A stretch of 64,000 nt of DNA from Salinarimonas sp046292825. Its GTDB lineage: Bacteria > Pseudomonadota > Alphaproteobacteria > Rhizobiales > Beijerinckiaceae. The notes under the pieces were generated by a model that saw only the letters and a program-made list of their open reading frames with translations, was not told the origin of the DNA and ran no database searches. Within the stretch, counting starts at the first letter, position 1. Each line of letters opens with the position of its first letter. A program made the position numbers and the translations under genes. Below, one piece after another: positions 42,054 through 50,157 of the stretch. The stretch is from NCBI RefSeq assembly GCF_046292825.1, contig NZ_JBKBQG010000014.1:26243-90242 (forward strand), written 5' to 3'.

Positions 42054-43607
42054 TCAGGACGCCGCGCGCAAGGTGGGGTTCTTGGCGCTGCCCGGGCTCT
42101 TGGCGTCCTGGTCGAGCGCGTCGGCGGCGATCCAGCCGGACATCATCACCATCGGCATGCCAGGGCCCGGATGGGCCGCGCCGCCGGCGAGGTAGAGGCC
42201 CTGTACGTCGCGCGAGCGGTTGCCCGGCTTGAAGGCGCCGAGGAACTTGCCGTGGCTCGCGAGCCCGTAGATCGCGCCGTTGAGCACCTTGTAGCGCTCG
42301 TGGATGTCCTGCGGCGTGAGGTGGCGCTCGACGACGATGCGCTCCTCGATGTCCTCCATGCCGCCGGTGCGCTTGAGCTTGTCGATGATCTTGGCGCGAT
42401 AGGGCGCGAACATCTTCGACCAGTCGTGATGCGGGCGCAGATAGGGCGTGTGGACGAGGACGTAGAGCGCCTCCCCGCCCTCGGGCGCGACGGACGGATC
42501 GGTCGCGGCGGGCGCGGCGAGATAGGCTGTCGGGTCCGGCGCCGGCTCGCCCTTGCCGTAGATGTAGTCGAACTCCTCCTCCGGATCGCGGGAGAAGACG
42601 AAATCGTGGTGGGCAAGGTGGTCGTAGCGCTTGTTGAGCCCGAGATAGAGCACGACGCCCGAGCAGGCCGGCTCGAAGCCCTTGCGGTCGTAGCGCTCCG
42701 CGGCCTTGCCGCCGACGAGCTCGCGATAGGTGCGGATCGCGTCCATGTTGGAGACGACCGCCTCGCAGGCCTCGACCGTGCCGTCCGCGAGCCGCACGCC
42801 CTTGACGCGCCCGCTCTCGATGTCGAGGCCGACGATGTCCGTGCTCGGACGAAGCTTGGCGCCGAGATCGGTCGCGAGCTTGGCGAGGCCCTCCGCGCAG
42901 GCGCGGGTGCCGCCCATCGGATACCAGATGCCCTCGGCCACCTGCATATGCGCGATCGAGCAGAGCACGGCGGGCGAGCCGTAGGGGTTCGAGCCGACAT
43001 ATTGGGTGAAATGGTCGAGCATCTGCGAGAGGCGCTCGTCCTTCACCCGCGCGCGGATCGTGCCTGCGACCGACGAGCCCATCCGCAGCGCCATCACGTC
43101 GCGCAGCGTGTCCGGCTTGAAGGTGGTGCCGAGATCCATCGTGTCGAACAGATCCTCGACCGGCTTCCAGAAGAAGAACTTCTCGGAGACCTCGTGCAGG
43201 TGCTCGGAGAGCGCGATGAAGCGCTTGTAGCCCTCGCCCGCACCCTTGCCGGGCGCGAACGTGTCCATCGTCTGCGCCATCGCGTCGACGTTCTCGACGA
43301 GGTCGACGCGGCTGCCGTCCTCGAAGAAGCAGCGCCATTGCGGATCGAGCCGCACGAGGTCCATGTAGTCGGAGACCTTGCGGTTCGCCTCCGCGAAGAT
43401 CTTGTGCAGCACGCGCGGCACGGTGAGGATGGTCGGCCCCATGTCGAAGCGGAAGCCGCCCTCGTGCAGCACCGCCGCCTTGCCGCCGACCCACGCGTTC
43501 TTGTCGTAGAGCACGACCTCGTGCCCCCGCGCGGCGAGGACGCAGGCGCTCGCGAGACCGCCGAGCCCGCCGCCGATCACCGCCACCTTCTTCGTAGACC
43601 CACTCAC
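42054..43607 (-). CDS. CrtN/CrtI-type carotenoid desaturase or oxygenase (second)
   Basis: A 517-residue phytoene-desaturase-family flavoprotein. FAD motif VAVIGGGLGGLASACVLAARGHEVVLYD is at 8-35, then AWVGGKAAVLHEGGFRFDMGPTILTVP, and the C-terminal LYLAGGAAHPGPGMPMVMMSGWIAAD. These are the hallmarks of CrtI/CrtN/CrtP enzymes, which introduce double bonds into, or oxidise methyl groups of, C30 or C40 polyenes at the membrane. Sequence alone does not separate squalene desaturase (CrtN) from terminal oxidase (CrtP). Its neighbours make a C30 substrate likely. It begins at ATG 43607, 15 bp after the DUF2141 gene, so it is co-transcribed with that gene and with the other desaturase. Confidence 0.85.
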   Translation of the reverse strand: MSGSTKKVAVIGGGLGGLASACVLAARGHEVVLYDKNAWVGGKAAVLHEGGFRFDMGPTILTVPRVLHKIFAEANRKVSDYMDLVRLDPQWRCFFEDGSRVDLVENVDAMAQTMDTFAPGKGAGEGYKRFIALSEHLHEVSEKFFFWKPVEDLFDTMDLGTTFKPDTLRDVMALRMGSSVAGTIRARVKDERLSQMLDHFTQYVGSNPYGSPAVLCSIAHMQVAEGIWYPMGGTRACAEGLAKLATDLGAKLRPSTDIVGLDIESGRVKGVRLADGTVEACEAVVSNMDAIRTYRELVGGKAAERYDRKGFEPACSGVVLYLGLNKRYDHLAHHDFVFSRDPEEEFDYIYGKGEPAPDPTAYLAAPAATDPSVAPEGGEALYVLVHTPYLRPHHDWSKMFAPYRAKIIDKLKRTGGMEDIEERIVVERHLTPQDIHERYKVLNGAIYGLASHGKFLGAFKPGNRSRDVQGLYLAGGAAHPGPGMPMVMMSGWIAADALDQDAKSPGSAKNPTLRAAS

Positions 43608-43622
43608 GTCGCGCTCCTGTGG

Positions 43623-44099
43623 TTACTGGCCCTGGCGCCGGATCGCATCCTGCACGGCGGCTTCGTCGTCGAGCGGCAGGCGCGCGAGCCGCACGTCCAC
43701 CGTAGCACCCGCGGGCGGCAGATCGAAGGCCGCGCCGCTGAAGGTCGGCACGCCGTAGCGGCCGACGTCGTTGGAGAACCCGTAGGGCTCGGCCGGCAGC
43801 TCCCAGAACAGGATCGGCTGCATGTCGAGCCGGCCGTTGTCGTTGATGTCCTGGTAGGCCGCGACCGCCCAGCGGCCGGGAGTGAGCCCGTCGAAGCGGA
43901 AGTTCATGGTCGCGCTGCGGGCCCGCTCGAAGCGGCCGATCGGGCAGCGCTCCTGGACGAGGTCGCGATCGCACAGGCCGACGAAGACCTGGCCGCGGCC
44001 GACCTCGATGTCGGTGACGCGCACGACGAGGGTCGCCGCCTGCGCGCCGGCCGCGCTCGCGAGGAGCGCGAGCGCCGCGAGGGAGTATCGGGAGAGCAT
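43623..44099 (-). CDS. DUF2141-family periplasmic protein within the carotenoid locus
   Basis: A 158-residue protein with a signal peptide (MLSRYSLAALALLASAAGAQA) and a DUF2141 beta-sandwich: LVVRVTDIEVGRGQVFVGLCD, then FDGLTPGRWAVAAYQDINDNGRLDMQPILFWELPAEPYGFSNDV, the most conserved part of the family. A cysteine pair (LCDRD, ERCPIG) may form a disulfide. DUF2141 has no established function. It sits exactly between two desaturase genes with gaps of 14 and 15 bp, so it is part of the same transcript. A role in binding or delivering carotenoid to the outer envelope is a reasonable but unproven guess. The start is fixed by the signal peptide. Confidence 0.85.
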   Translation of the reverse strand: MLSRYSLAALALLASAAGAQAATLVVRVTDIEVGRGQVFVGLCDRDLVQERCPIGRFERARSATMNFRFDGLTPGRWAVAAYQDINDNGRLDMQPILFWELPAEPYGFSNDVGRYGVPTFSGAAFDLPPAGATVDVRLARLPLDDEAAVQDAIRRQGQ

Positions 44100-44113
44100 G
44101 GGTTCTTCTTTCT

Positions 44114-45736
44114 TCACGCCTGCGCCGGGGCGGCGACGGGCCTGCGCCGGAACAGGGAGCGCTTGGGGCTCGTGCGCCGCTCGGCGAGATCCTGCAGAAG
44201 CAGCTTCGCCGTGATGCGCGCGCCCTCGTAGATCACAGGCAGGCCCGAGCCCGGATGCGTGCCGCCGCCGACGAGATAGACGCCGCCGCCGAACCGATTG
44301 TGGGGGCGGAAATAGAGCATTTGGCCGAGATCGTGGGCGAGGTTGAAGGTCGCCGCCTCGTTGACCGCGAACTCGCCCTGCCAATCGGCCGGAGTGATGA
44401 CCCGCTCGTAGCGGATGCGGCTCTCGATGTCGTCGAGGCCGATCACCTTCAGGCGCTCCAGCACCTGCGCGCGGAAGCGCGGCGTCTCGGCCGCCCAGTC
44501 GGTGCCCGAGCGCAGGTTCGGCACCGGCACGAGCACGTAGAGGCTCGAATGGCCCTGCGGCGCCATGGACGGGTCGGTGCGCGCGGCGTTCTGGACGTAG
44601 AACGACGGCTTCGTCGGCATCCGGCAGGTGGAGATCTCGTTGATGTTGTTCTCGTAATCGTCCGAGAGCAGGATCGTGTGGTGCTCGAGATCGGGCAATT
44701 CGCCCTCGAGGCCGAGATAGAGCATGAAGGTCGAGCAGGAGAGGCGCGCCTTGTCGATCTTGGCGTCCTTCCAGCGCGGGCGGTGCTCCTCGGGGATGAG
44801 CCGGCGCGCGGCATGCGCGAAATCGCCGTTGATCACCACCGCGTCCGCCGCGATGCGCTGCCCGTCCACCTCGACGCCGCAGGCGCGGCCGTTCTCGTAG
44901 ACGACGCGCTCGACGCCCGCCGAGAGCCGGATGTCGACGCCCATGTCGGCCGCGAGCTTCGCCATCGCCTCCGACACCGCCCCGCACCCGCCGATCGGGT
45001 GGAAGACGCCGTGCTCGTATTCGAGGAAGGAGAGGATCGTGAAGAGCGACGGGCATTGATAGGGCGACATGCCCAGATATTTCGTCTGGAACGAGAAGGC
45101 GAGGCGCACGCGCGGATCGGCGAAATAGCGCTTGAGATCGCCGTCGACGCTCGCGAAGGGGCGCATCATCGGCAGCGCCTGCAGCATCGCGGGCGACATC
45201 ACGCCGAGCGGGTTGTCGAAGGCCTGCTCGAGCACGGGCCGGAAGAGCTCGAGCTTCTTGCGGTTCTCCGCCATGAAGCGCTGGACGTTCGGCGCGTCCG
45301 CGGGCGCGACCTTGGCGATCTCGGCGGCCAGGCGCTCGACGTTCGCCGTCGCCTTGATGTCGCCGCCGCCCTCGAACACGACGTGGTATTGCGGGTCGAG
45401 CTTGACGAGGTCGACATGGTCCGCCAGCCGCTCGCCGCACAATTCGAAGATCTCGGCGAGGATGCGCGGATAGAGGAAGAACGTCGGGCCGATGTCGAAC
45501 TTGTACCCGCCGGGCGCCGTCACCGTCTTGGTGCGGCCGCCGACGACGGGGTCCTTCTCGAACAAGGTCACGCGCGCGCCCTGGCGCGCCAGCAGCATCG
45601 CCGCGGCGAGGCCTCCCGGCCCGGCTCCGACGATGGCGATCCGCGCCCCGCGGGCATCCTCGAGATCGTTCAACGCGCTCGACGAGATCGCATCCCGCAC
45701 CGACAGCTGCGGAGATCCCCCTTCCGGATTTCGCAT
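44114..45736 (-). CDS. CrtN/CrtI-type carotenoid desaturase (first)
   Basis: A 540-residue paralogue of the other desaturase. FAD motif IAIVGAGPGGLAAAMLLARQGARVTLFEKDPVVGGRTKTV is at about 33-72, then GGYKFDIGPTFFLYP, and the C-terminal GGVYLVGGGTHPGSGLPVIYEGARI. It belongs to the phytoene/squalene desaturase family. An N-terminal tail of about 30 residues precedes the FAD domain. The ATG at 45736 is preferred; a start at 45793 would run into the possible operator. The 84-bp upstream gap carries a nested palindrome (45752-45800), suggesting that control of the pigment genes begins here. It is first in the order desaturase, DUF2141, desaturase. Confidence 0.85.
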   Translation of the reverse strand: MRNPEGGSPQLSVRDAISSSALNDLEDARGARIAIVGAGPGGLAAAMLLARQGARVTLFEKDPVVGGRTKTVTAPGGYKFDIGPTFFLYPRILAEIFELCGERLADHVDLVKLDPQYHVVFEGGGDIKATANVERLAAEIAKVAPADAPNVQRFMAENRKKLELFRPVLEQAFDNPLGVMSPAMLQALPMMRPFASVDGDLKRYFADPRVRLAFSFQTKYLGMSPYQCPSLFTILSFLEYEHGVFHPIGGCGAVSEAMAKLAADMGVDIRLSAGVERVVYENGRACGVEVDGQRIAADAVVINGDFAHAARRLIPEEHRPRWKDAKIDKARLSCSTFMLYLGLEGELPDLEHHTILLSDDYENNINEISTCRMPTKPSFYVQNAARTDPSMAPQGHSSLYVLVPVPNLRSGTDWAAETPRFRAQVLERLKVIGLDDIESRIRYERVITPADWQGEFAVNEAATFNLAHDLGQMLYFRPHNRFGGGVYLVGGGTHPGSGLPVIYEGARITAKLLLQDLAERRTSPKRSLFRRRPVAAPAQA

Positions 45737-45751
45737 CTTCTTTGGCACCCC

Positions 45752-45800
45752 TGTACACGGCGCAGATTGGGCCGACCTGCCGGTCGGATGCAAGGTGTAC
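45752..45800. promoter_or_regulatory. Nested inverted repeats upstream of the first desaturase gene
   Basis: Outer repeat GTACAC (45753-45758) and GTGTAC (45795-45800); inner repeat CCGACC-TGCC-GGTCGG (45772-45787). They lie 16-64 bp before the desaturase start, a position suited to a repressor or activator site. No match to a named regulator is claimed. Confidence 0.4.
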
Positions 45801-45820
45801 GTCGGTCGGAGCGCGGAGGA

Positions 45821-46789
45821 TCACCGCACCTGCGAAGGCAGCGCGCGTTCGCGCGCCGCAGGCGCGAGCGCCTCGCGGACCGCCTCGTGGGCGAAGACGT
45901 GCGTCATGTGGCCGAGCCCCTCCAGCAGGCGCAGCCGCGCATGGGGTATCGCCGCGGCGAGGCGCCCGGCCTGGTCGGGCTCGATCGAGCGGTCGCTGTC
46001 CCCGTGCAGGATCGCAAGCGGCACCTTGCAGGTGCGATAGAGCGGCGCGAGCGCGGCGGTATCGGCCACGAGCGACGCCGCCTCCTCGAACTGCGCGCGC
46101 AATTGCCAAGGACGCTCGGCATAGGCCGTCGGGTAGCGCGCCGCGAGCGCGGGCGGGATCGTCTGCGGCTCGAAGCTGCGCGCGCGCAGGTGGGGACCCG
46201 CCTGGCGCGCGAGCGGCGCGCCGAGCGTCCACAGCAGCGCCGGTCCGAGCAGCGGCGCCGTCGGCAGCGCGAGGAGGCTCGTGGCGAGGCGCTCGTCGGG
46301 ATAATACATGCCCGACATGAGAACCGCGCCCGCGACCTCCGACTTCGGATGGAGGACGAGCGCCAACGCGACGAGCGCGCCGTAGGAATGGCCGACGACG
46401 AGCGGTGCGCGGATGGTCTCGCGGGCGAGAAGCCTGCGCAGGACCCGAACCTGCTCGCGCACGCCGAAGCGGCCGGCGGGGCGCGGCGAATGCCCGTAGC
46501 CGGGTCGATCCATCATGAAGACCCGGTAATCGCGCGCGAGATGGTCGACGAGCCCGCCCTCGATGAAATCCTCCACGCATCCGCCGATGCCGTGCACGAG
46601 CACCACCGGCGGCGCGTCGCGCGGACCCGCCTCGCAGACGTGGAGCGGCAGACCGTCGATCTCGACGAAGCGCCCGCGGGGCGGATGCGACGCGGTCTCG
46701 ATCCGCCGCCCGTCGAGATAGGCCTTGATCGCCGACGCCCCGCCCCCCGCGGCGACCAGTCCCGCCGCCGCAGCCGCGATCTCCAGCAT
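45821..46789 (-). CDS. Alpha/beta hydrolase
   Basis: A 322-residue alpha/beta-hydrolase. An N-terminal hydrophobic segment (LEIAAAAAGLVAAGGGASAI) may anchor it to the membrane. VVLVHGIGGCVEDF is the oxyanion-hole HG loop, VVGHSYGALVAL is the nucleophile elbow with the serine in GHSYG, LHGDSDRSIEP positions the acid and GLGHMTHVFAHE the histidine. The substrate is unknown. The ATG at 46789 has GAGGTGG six bases upstream, preferred over a GTG at 46798. It lies 84 bp upstream of the first desaturase on the same strand. An esterase acting on a carotenoid ester is possible but unsupported by sequence alone. Confidence 0.82.
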   Translation of the reverse strand: MLEIAAAAAGLVAAGGGASAIKAYLDGRRIETASHPPRGRFVEIDGLPLHVCEAGPRDAPPVVLVHGIGGCVEDFIEGGLVDHLARDYRVFMMDRPGYGHSPRPAGRFGVREQVRVLRRLLARETIRAPLVVGHSYGALVALALVLHPKSEVAGAVLMSGMYYPDERLATSLLALPTAPLLGPALLWTLGAPLARQAGPHLRARSFEPQTIPPALAARYPTAYAERPWQLRAQFEEAASLVADTAALAPLYRTCKVPLAILHGDSDRSIEPDQAGRLAAAIPHARLRLLEGLGHMTHVFAHEAVREALAPAARERALPSQVR

Positions 46790-46844
46790 GGGTTCCACCT
46801 CCGGCAGGGCGAACGCCGGGGGGGATGCGGTGTTCCGGGCTCCC

Positions 46845-47888
46845 CTACCCCCCGAACACCGTGTTCAGCTGCGCCCCCACCATCACGAAGGTGGTCCGCT
46901 TGGGCACCTCCTTCAGACGCGTCGCGCCGATATAGGTCATCATCGAGCGCACGCCGCCCATGATCTCCTGCATCGTGGCGTCGACGGGGCCGCGATAGGG
47001 CACCTCGACGGTCTTGCCCTCGGAGGCGCGGTAGGCGGCGACGCCGCCGGCATATTTCTTCATCGCCGTGTCCGAGGACATGCCGTAGAAGATCATCTTC
47101 GTCGCGCGCTCCTCCCCGTCCAGGACCTCGTGGACGAGCTCGCCCTCGCATTCGTCATGGCCGGCGAGCATGCCGCCGAGCATCACGAAATCGGCGCCCG
47201 CGCCGTAGGCCTTGGCGATGTCGCCGGGCACCGTGCAGCCGCCGTCGGCGCAAACCAATCCCTTGAGCCCGTGCGCCGCGTCCGCGCATTCGATGGTCGC
47301 CGAGAGCTGCGGATAGCCGACCCCCGTCATCTTGCGCGTCGTGCACACCGAGCCCGGCCCGATGCCGACCTTGACGATGTCCGCGCCCGCGAGGATCAGC
47401 GCCTCGGTCATGTCGCCGGTGACGACGTTGCCGGCCATGATCACCGCGTCCGGGTTCGTCTCGCGCGCATGCGCGACCATGTCGACGAACTTTTCCGTGT
47501 AGCCGTTGGCGACATCGAGGCAGATGTTCGGCACCGCGACCTGGCGCTTGACCGCGGCGAGCTTGTCCCAATCGGCCTCCGCCGTGCCGAGCGCGTAGAA
47601 GGTGTTGGCCGATTCCGGCGCGCGCAGGAAGTCGATCAGCATCTCGGCGGGGTAATGCTTGTGCAGCGCCACCATCGCCCCGTGCTTGTGGAGCGCGCGG
47701 GCCATGCCGATCGTCCCCGTCACGTCCATGTTCGACGCGATCAGCGGGAAGCCCGTCCAGCTGCGGCCCGTATGCATGAAGCGCAGCGTGCGGGTGATGT
47801 CGACCTCGGCGCGCGAGCCGAGCGTCGAGCGCTTGGGCCGGATCAGCACGTCCTTGAAATCGAGCTTCGGATCGTTCTCGATGCGCAT
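46845..47888 (-). CDS. guaC: GMP reductase
   Basis: A 347-residue enzyme, exactly the length of E. coli GuaC, converting GMP to IMP with NADPH and release of ammonia. IMPDH/GMPR fold features are DFKDVLIRPKRST at the N-terminus, the catalytic loop GIGPGSVCTTRKMTGVGYPQ with Cys182, VCADGGCTVPGDIAKAYGAGADFVMLGGMLAG, and GMSSDTAMKKY. The absence of CBS domains and the TTR rather than IMPDH loop context favour GMP reductase over IMP dehydrogenase. It starts at ATG 47888 with a 656-bp repeat-rich gap upstream. The next gene downstream is the alpha/beta hydrolase after 55 bp. Confidence 0.92.
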   Translation of the reverse strand: MRIENDPKLDFKDVLIRPKRSTLGSRAEVDITRTLRFMHTGRSWTGFPLIASNMDVTGTIGMARALHKHGAMVALHKHYPAEMLIDFLRAPESANTFYALGTAEADWDKLAAVKRQVAVPNICLDVANGYTEKFVDMVAHARETNPDAVIMAGNVVTGDMTEALILAGADIVKVGIGPGSVCTTRKMTGVGYPQLSATIECADAAHGLKGLVCADGGCTVPGDIAKAYGAGADFVMLGGMLAGHDECEGELVHEVLDGEERATKMIFYGMSSDTAMKKYAGGVAAYRASEGKTVEVPYRGPVDATMQEIMGGVRSMMTYIGATRLKEVPKRTTFVMVGAQLNTVFGG

Positions 47889-48004
47889 TCCGTTCCCTCC
47901 CGCGCACGCGCGCGCCCGCCGGGCGATGCGAGAACCGCCCTGCGCGCGCGCAATCTGTTCGGATTGCGGCTCATGTTAGGGGATCGCGCGGCCGAGGGCA
48001 ACAA

Positions 48005-48066
48005 TCCCTCCCCGGAGGGGAGGGTGGCCCCTGGAGCGAAGCGACAGGGGTCGGGTGGGGCCCGGG
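48005..48066. repeat. Truncated or chimeric type D element
   Basis: Part of the 656-bp divergent gap 47889-48544. The first 23 bp are identical to the left terminus of the 24540 copy, followed by the shared GCGAAGCGA and GGTCGGGTGGGGC modules, but no matching right terminus follows. A half-terminus like that of the 21517 copy (CTCCTTCCCCTGAGG) is found at about 48136-48151, so the element may be broken or recombined. Apart from this and the type B element, nothing else is seen in the gap. Confidence 0.65.
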
Positions 48067-48177
48067 TGGAGATGATCCGTCAAGCCACGGTCTTCGTGGT
48101 TCCTGCATGCCGTCGACGCAAACACGACGCTCGTTCTCCTTCCCCTGAGGCGAGACCTCGTGCATCTTTCCCCGCCC

Positions 48178-48352
48178 GTCATTCCGGGGCGCGAAGCGAG
48201 CCCGGAATCCAGAACCCCGACGTCTGATGAGCAGCCTATAGGCTGCGTCCTTCGACGCGTGAGCTGCCTAAAGTTGCGCAACGAGCGCGCATGCGCGCTC
48301 GACCCGACGTCGGGAGTCTGGATTCCGGGCTCGCTTCGCGCCCCGGAATGAC
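48178..48352 (+). repeat. Modular palindromic intergenic element, type B (copy 2)
   Basis: Second element of the divergent gap upstream of guaC. It opens GTCATTCCGGGGCGCGAAGC, has the core palindrome GCAGCCTATAGGCTGC, the palindrome GAGCGCGCATGCGCGCTC, and closes CGCGCCCCGGAATGAC. It matches the 33330-33508 copy module by module, while spacer DNA between modules differs. Confidence 0.85.
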
Positions 48353-48544
48353 GGCGGGGAGGTTCTAGGAGAAAGATTCTCGAACGCTGAGGGGAAGGAC
48401 AAGGGCGGCGCTTCGTCCTCCCTGGCTATGCGCAGATCGCGATGCGCGACCCTCCTAGCCCTGCGGGGAGAGGCGACGCCGTTGCCCTTGCCGCTGCGGC
48501 ACGGGGCCTCTATGTCGGCGCGGGGCGAGGCAGCGGAGAGGCCT

Positions 48545-49117
48545 GTGAGCGACGATCTCGATCTGGCACGGCGCGTCGGATGGCCGCCGGAGCTGCGCGT
48601 TCTGCTCGATCGGTACCCGCGGGAGGTGTGGCCGGCGCATCCCAATCTCGGCGCCACCGCGCGGTTCTGGCTGCAGCGGCACGACATGTTCCGCGAACTC
48701 GGCGGCGCGCTCTCGCGGGCGACGCTCGAATTTCGCGAGGGGCGGGTCGAGGCCGATCGCTACAAGGCCTGGTTCGTGCCCCGGCTGCGCTTCTTCCTCG
48801 GCGAACTCGACGGGCATCACCGCATCGAGGACGACGCCTATTTCCCGCTCTTCCGCGCGGCGGATGCGCGGCTCGTGCGCGGCTTCGACGTGCTCGAGGG
48901 CGACCACGACGGCATCCACCACGCGCTCGAGTGCATCGCCGAGCGTGCCGGCGCGCTCCTCCAGGCGGCGCCCGGCGATCCCCTGATGCGCGCCGCCGAT
49001 GCCTATGCCGACGAGAGCGATCGGCTGCTCGCCGGCCTCCTGCGCCACCTCGAAGACGAGGAGGACCTGATCGTCCCCCTGATCCTCGATCGCACCGAGC
49101 CCGGCCTCGGGATCTGA
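48545..49117 (+). CDS. Hemerythrin-like (HHE-domain) protein
   Basis: A 190-residue four-helix protein with spaced metal-ligand histidines and acids: FFLGELDGHHRIEDDAYFPLF, VLEGDHDGIHHAL and LRHLEDEEDLIVPLI. This is the HHE cation-binding/hemerythrin pattern for a di-iron site, used for O2, NO or iron sensing or storage. The GTG at 48545 is preceded by GGAGAGG at good spacing and is preferred; an ATG at 48512 would add 11 residues. The protein is soluble and cytoplasmic. It is convergent with an RpiR-type gene only 20 bp away. The physiological ligand cannot be told from sequence. Confidence 0.82.
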   Translation: MSDDLDLARRVGWPPELRVLLDRYPREVWPAHPNLGATARFWLQRHDMFRELGGALSRATLEFREGRVEADRYKAWFVPRLRFFLGELDGHHRIEDDAYFPLFRAADARLVRGFDVLEGDHDGIHHALECIAERAGALLQAAPGDPLMRAADAYADESDRLLAGLLRHLEDEEDLIVPLILDRTEPGLGI

Positions 49118-49137
49118 GCGGCAGCCGGCGCGCGCCT

Positions 49138-50013
49138 TCAATCGTCGTCGTCGTAGGCGCCGAAGCGGGCGAGCCGGCCCTCGCTCTCGGCGACCGCCTC
49201 GAGCGCGGCGTCTCCGAGGCGGGCGGCGACGAGCGCGGCGAGCGCCTCCACCGCGGCGAGCGTCGGCGTCGTCGCGTGGAAGAAGGAGAGCGTCTCGATG
49301 CGCACCGGCACCGCCACGTCCGCGAGCCGCGCGATCGTCGTGTGGCGGCCGTCGGTGACGGCGACGAGCCGGGCGCCGCGCTCGCGGGCATAGCGCATCG
49401 CCTCCCGCACCGGCCGCGCATTCGGCCGCACCGAGACGGCGAGGAGCACGTCCTGCGGGCCGATCGCGGCGAGCCGGTCGAGGCCGCCTTCGCCGGGGCC
49501 CTCGACGAGGACGCTCGCGCGCCCGAGGAGGCCGAAGAGATAATTCGCGAGGAAGGCGCTCGCGAAGCTCGAGCGGCGGCCGAGGCAATAGATCGTGCGC
49601 GCCCGCGCGAGGAGATCGGCGGCGGCGGCGAGCGCGGCGGTGCTCTCCTCCGAGCGGGCGAGCGCGTGGAGATTCTCCGCCCCGGCCTCGATGAAGGCGC
49701 GCGTGAAGCCGGGCTCCCCCGCCTCGCGCCGCGCGGCGACGAGATCGCGCGCCCGCCCGCGCATCCCCGCGCCGCGAGAGCGCAACGCTTCCGCGTGCTG
49801 CCGGCGCACGTCGTCGTAGCCGTCGAGCCCGAGCCGCTGCGCGAGCCGCGTCAGCGCCGCCGGCGAGACGCCCGCGCGCTTCGCCTGCTCGCGGGTGGTC
49901 AGCAGCGCGACCTCCTCGGGATAGTCGAGGACGAAGCGCGCCGCCGCCCGCAATTGCGGCGGAAGGTCGTCGAAACGCGACAGGATGGTGCTGGCGAGCG
50001 GGATTTCGGGCAT
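49138..50013 (-). CDS. MurR/RpiR-family regulator with SIS domain
   Basis: A 291-residue regulator. The N-terminal helix-turn-helix (RFVLDYPEEVALLTTREQAKRAGVSPAALTRLAQRLGLDGYDDVRR, about 26-70) is followed by a SIS phosphosugar-binding domain (ARTIYCLGRRSSFASAFLANYLF and VLLAVSVRPNARPVREAMRYARERGARLVAVTDG). RpiR proteins control sugar and amino-sugar catabolism in response to phosphosugars. Its divergent neighbour is a Wzz/Wzc-like polysaccharide gene, so the signal could concern exopolysaccharide precursors, but this is inference. The C-terminus ends in a run of aspartates. Start ATG is at 50013. Confidence 0.85.
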   Translation of the reverse strand: MPEIPLASTILSRFDDLPPQLRAAARFVLDYPEEVALLTTREQAKRAGVSPAALTRLAQRLGLDGYDDVRRQHAEALRSRGAGMRGRARDLVAARREAGEPGFTRAFIEAGAENLHALARSEESTAALAAAADLLARARTIYCLGRRSSFASAFLANYLFGLLGRASVLVEGPGEGGLDRLAAIGPQDVLLAVSVRPNARPVREAMRYARERGARLVAVTDGRHTTIARLADVAVPVRIETLSFFHATTPTLAAVEALAALVAARLGDAALEAVAESEGRLARFGAYDDDD

Positions 50014-50157
50014 CGGCGGCGACGGTAGAGCGCGCGGACACCCGTTACAAGCGCGCCCCTGGTGGTGGGGGTGCCTCGCCCGGCCCTTAACCGCGCGTCA
50101 AGCTTAATCGGACACAGTCGCCCCGTGCTCCCGATCGCGAGCGGTAGAGGCGTATCC

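Noticed and set aside
45752..45800. PpsR/CrtJ operator (TGT-N12-ACA) at the pigment promoter
   Set aside because: The TGTACA sequences present do not have the required spacing, and there are no photosynthesis genes in the window.
23525..48352. CRISPR-like array from the repeated GTCATYCC modules
   Set aside because: The repeats are dispersed, palindromic and of variable spacing; there is no regular repeat-spacer unit and no cas gene.
48428..48544. Longer N-terminus for the hemerythrin-like protein
   Set aside because: The extra codons run through the end of the repeat-rich gap and lack family similarity; the GTG at 48545 has the better ribosome-binding site.
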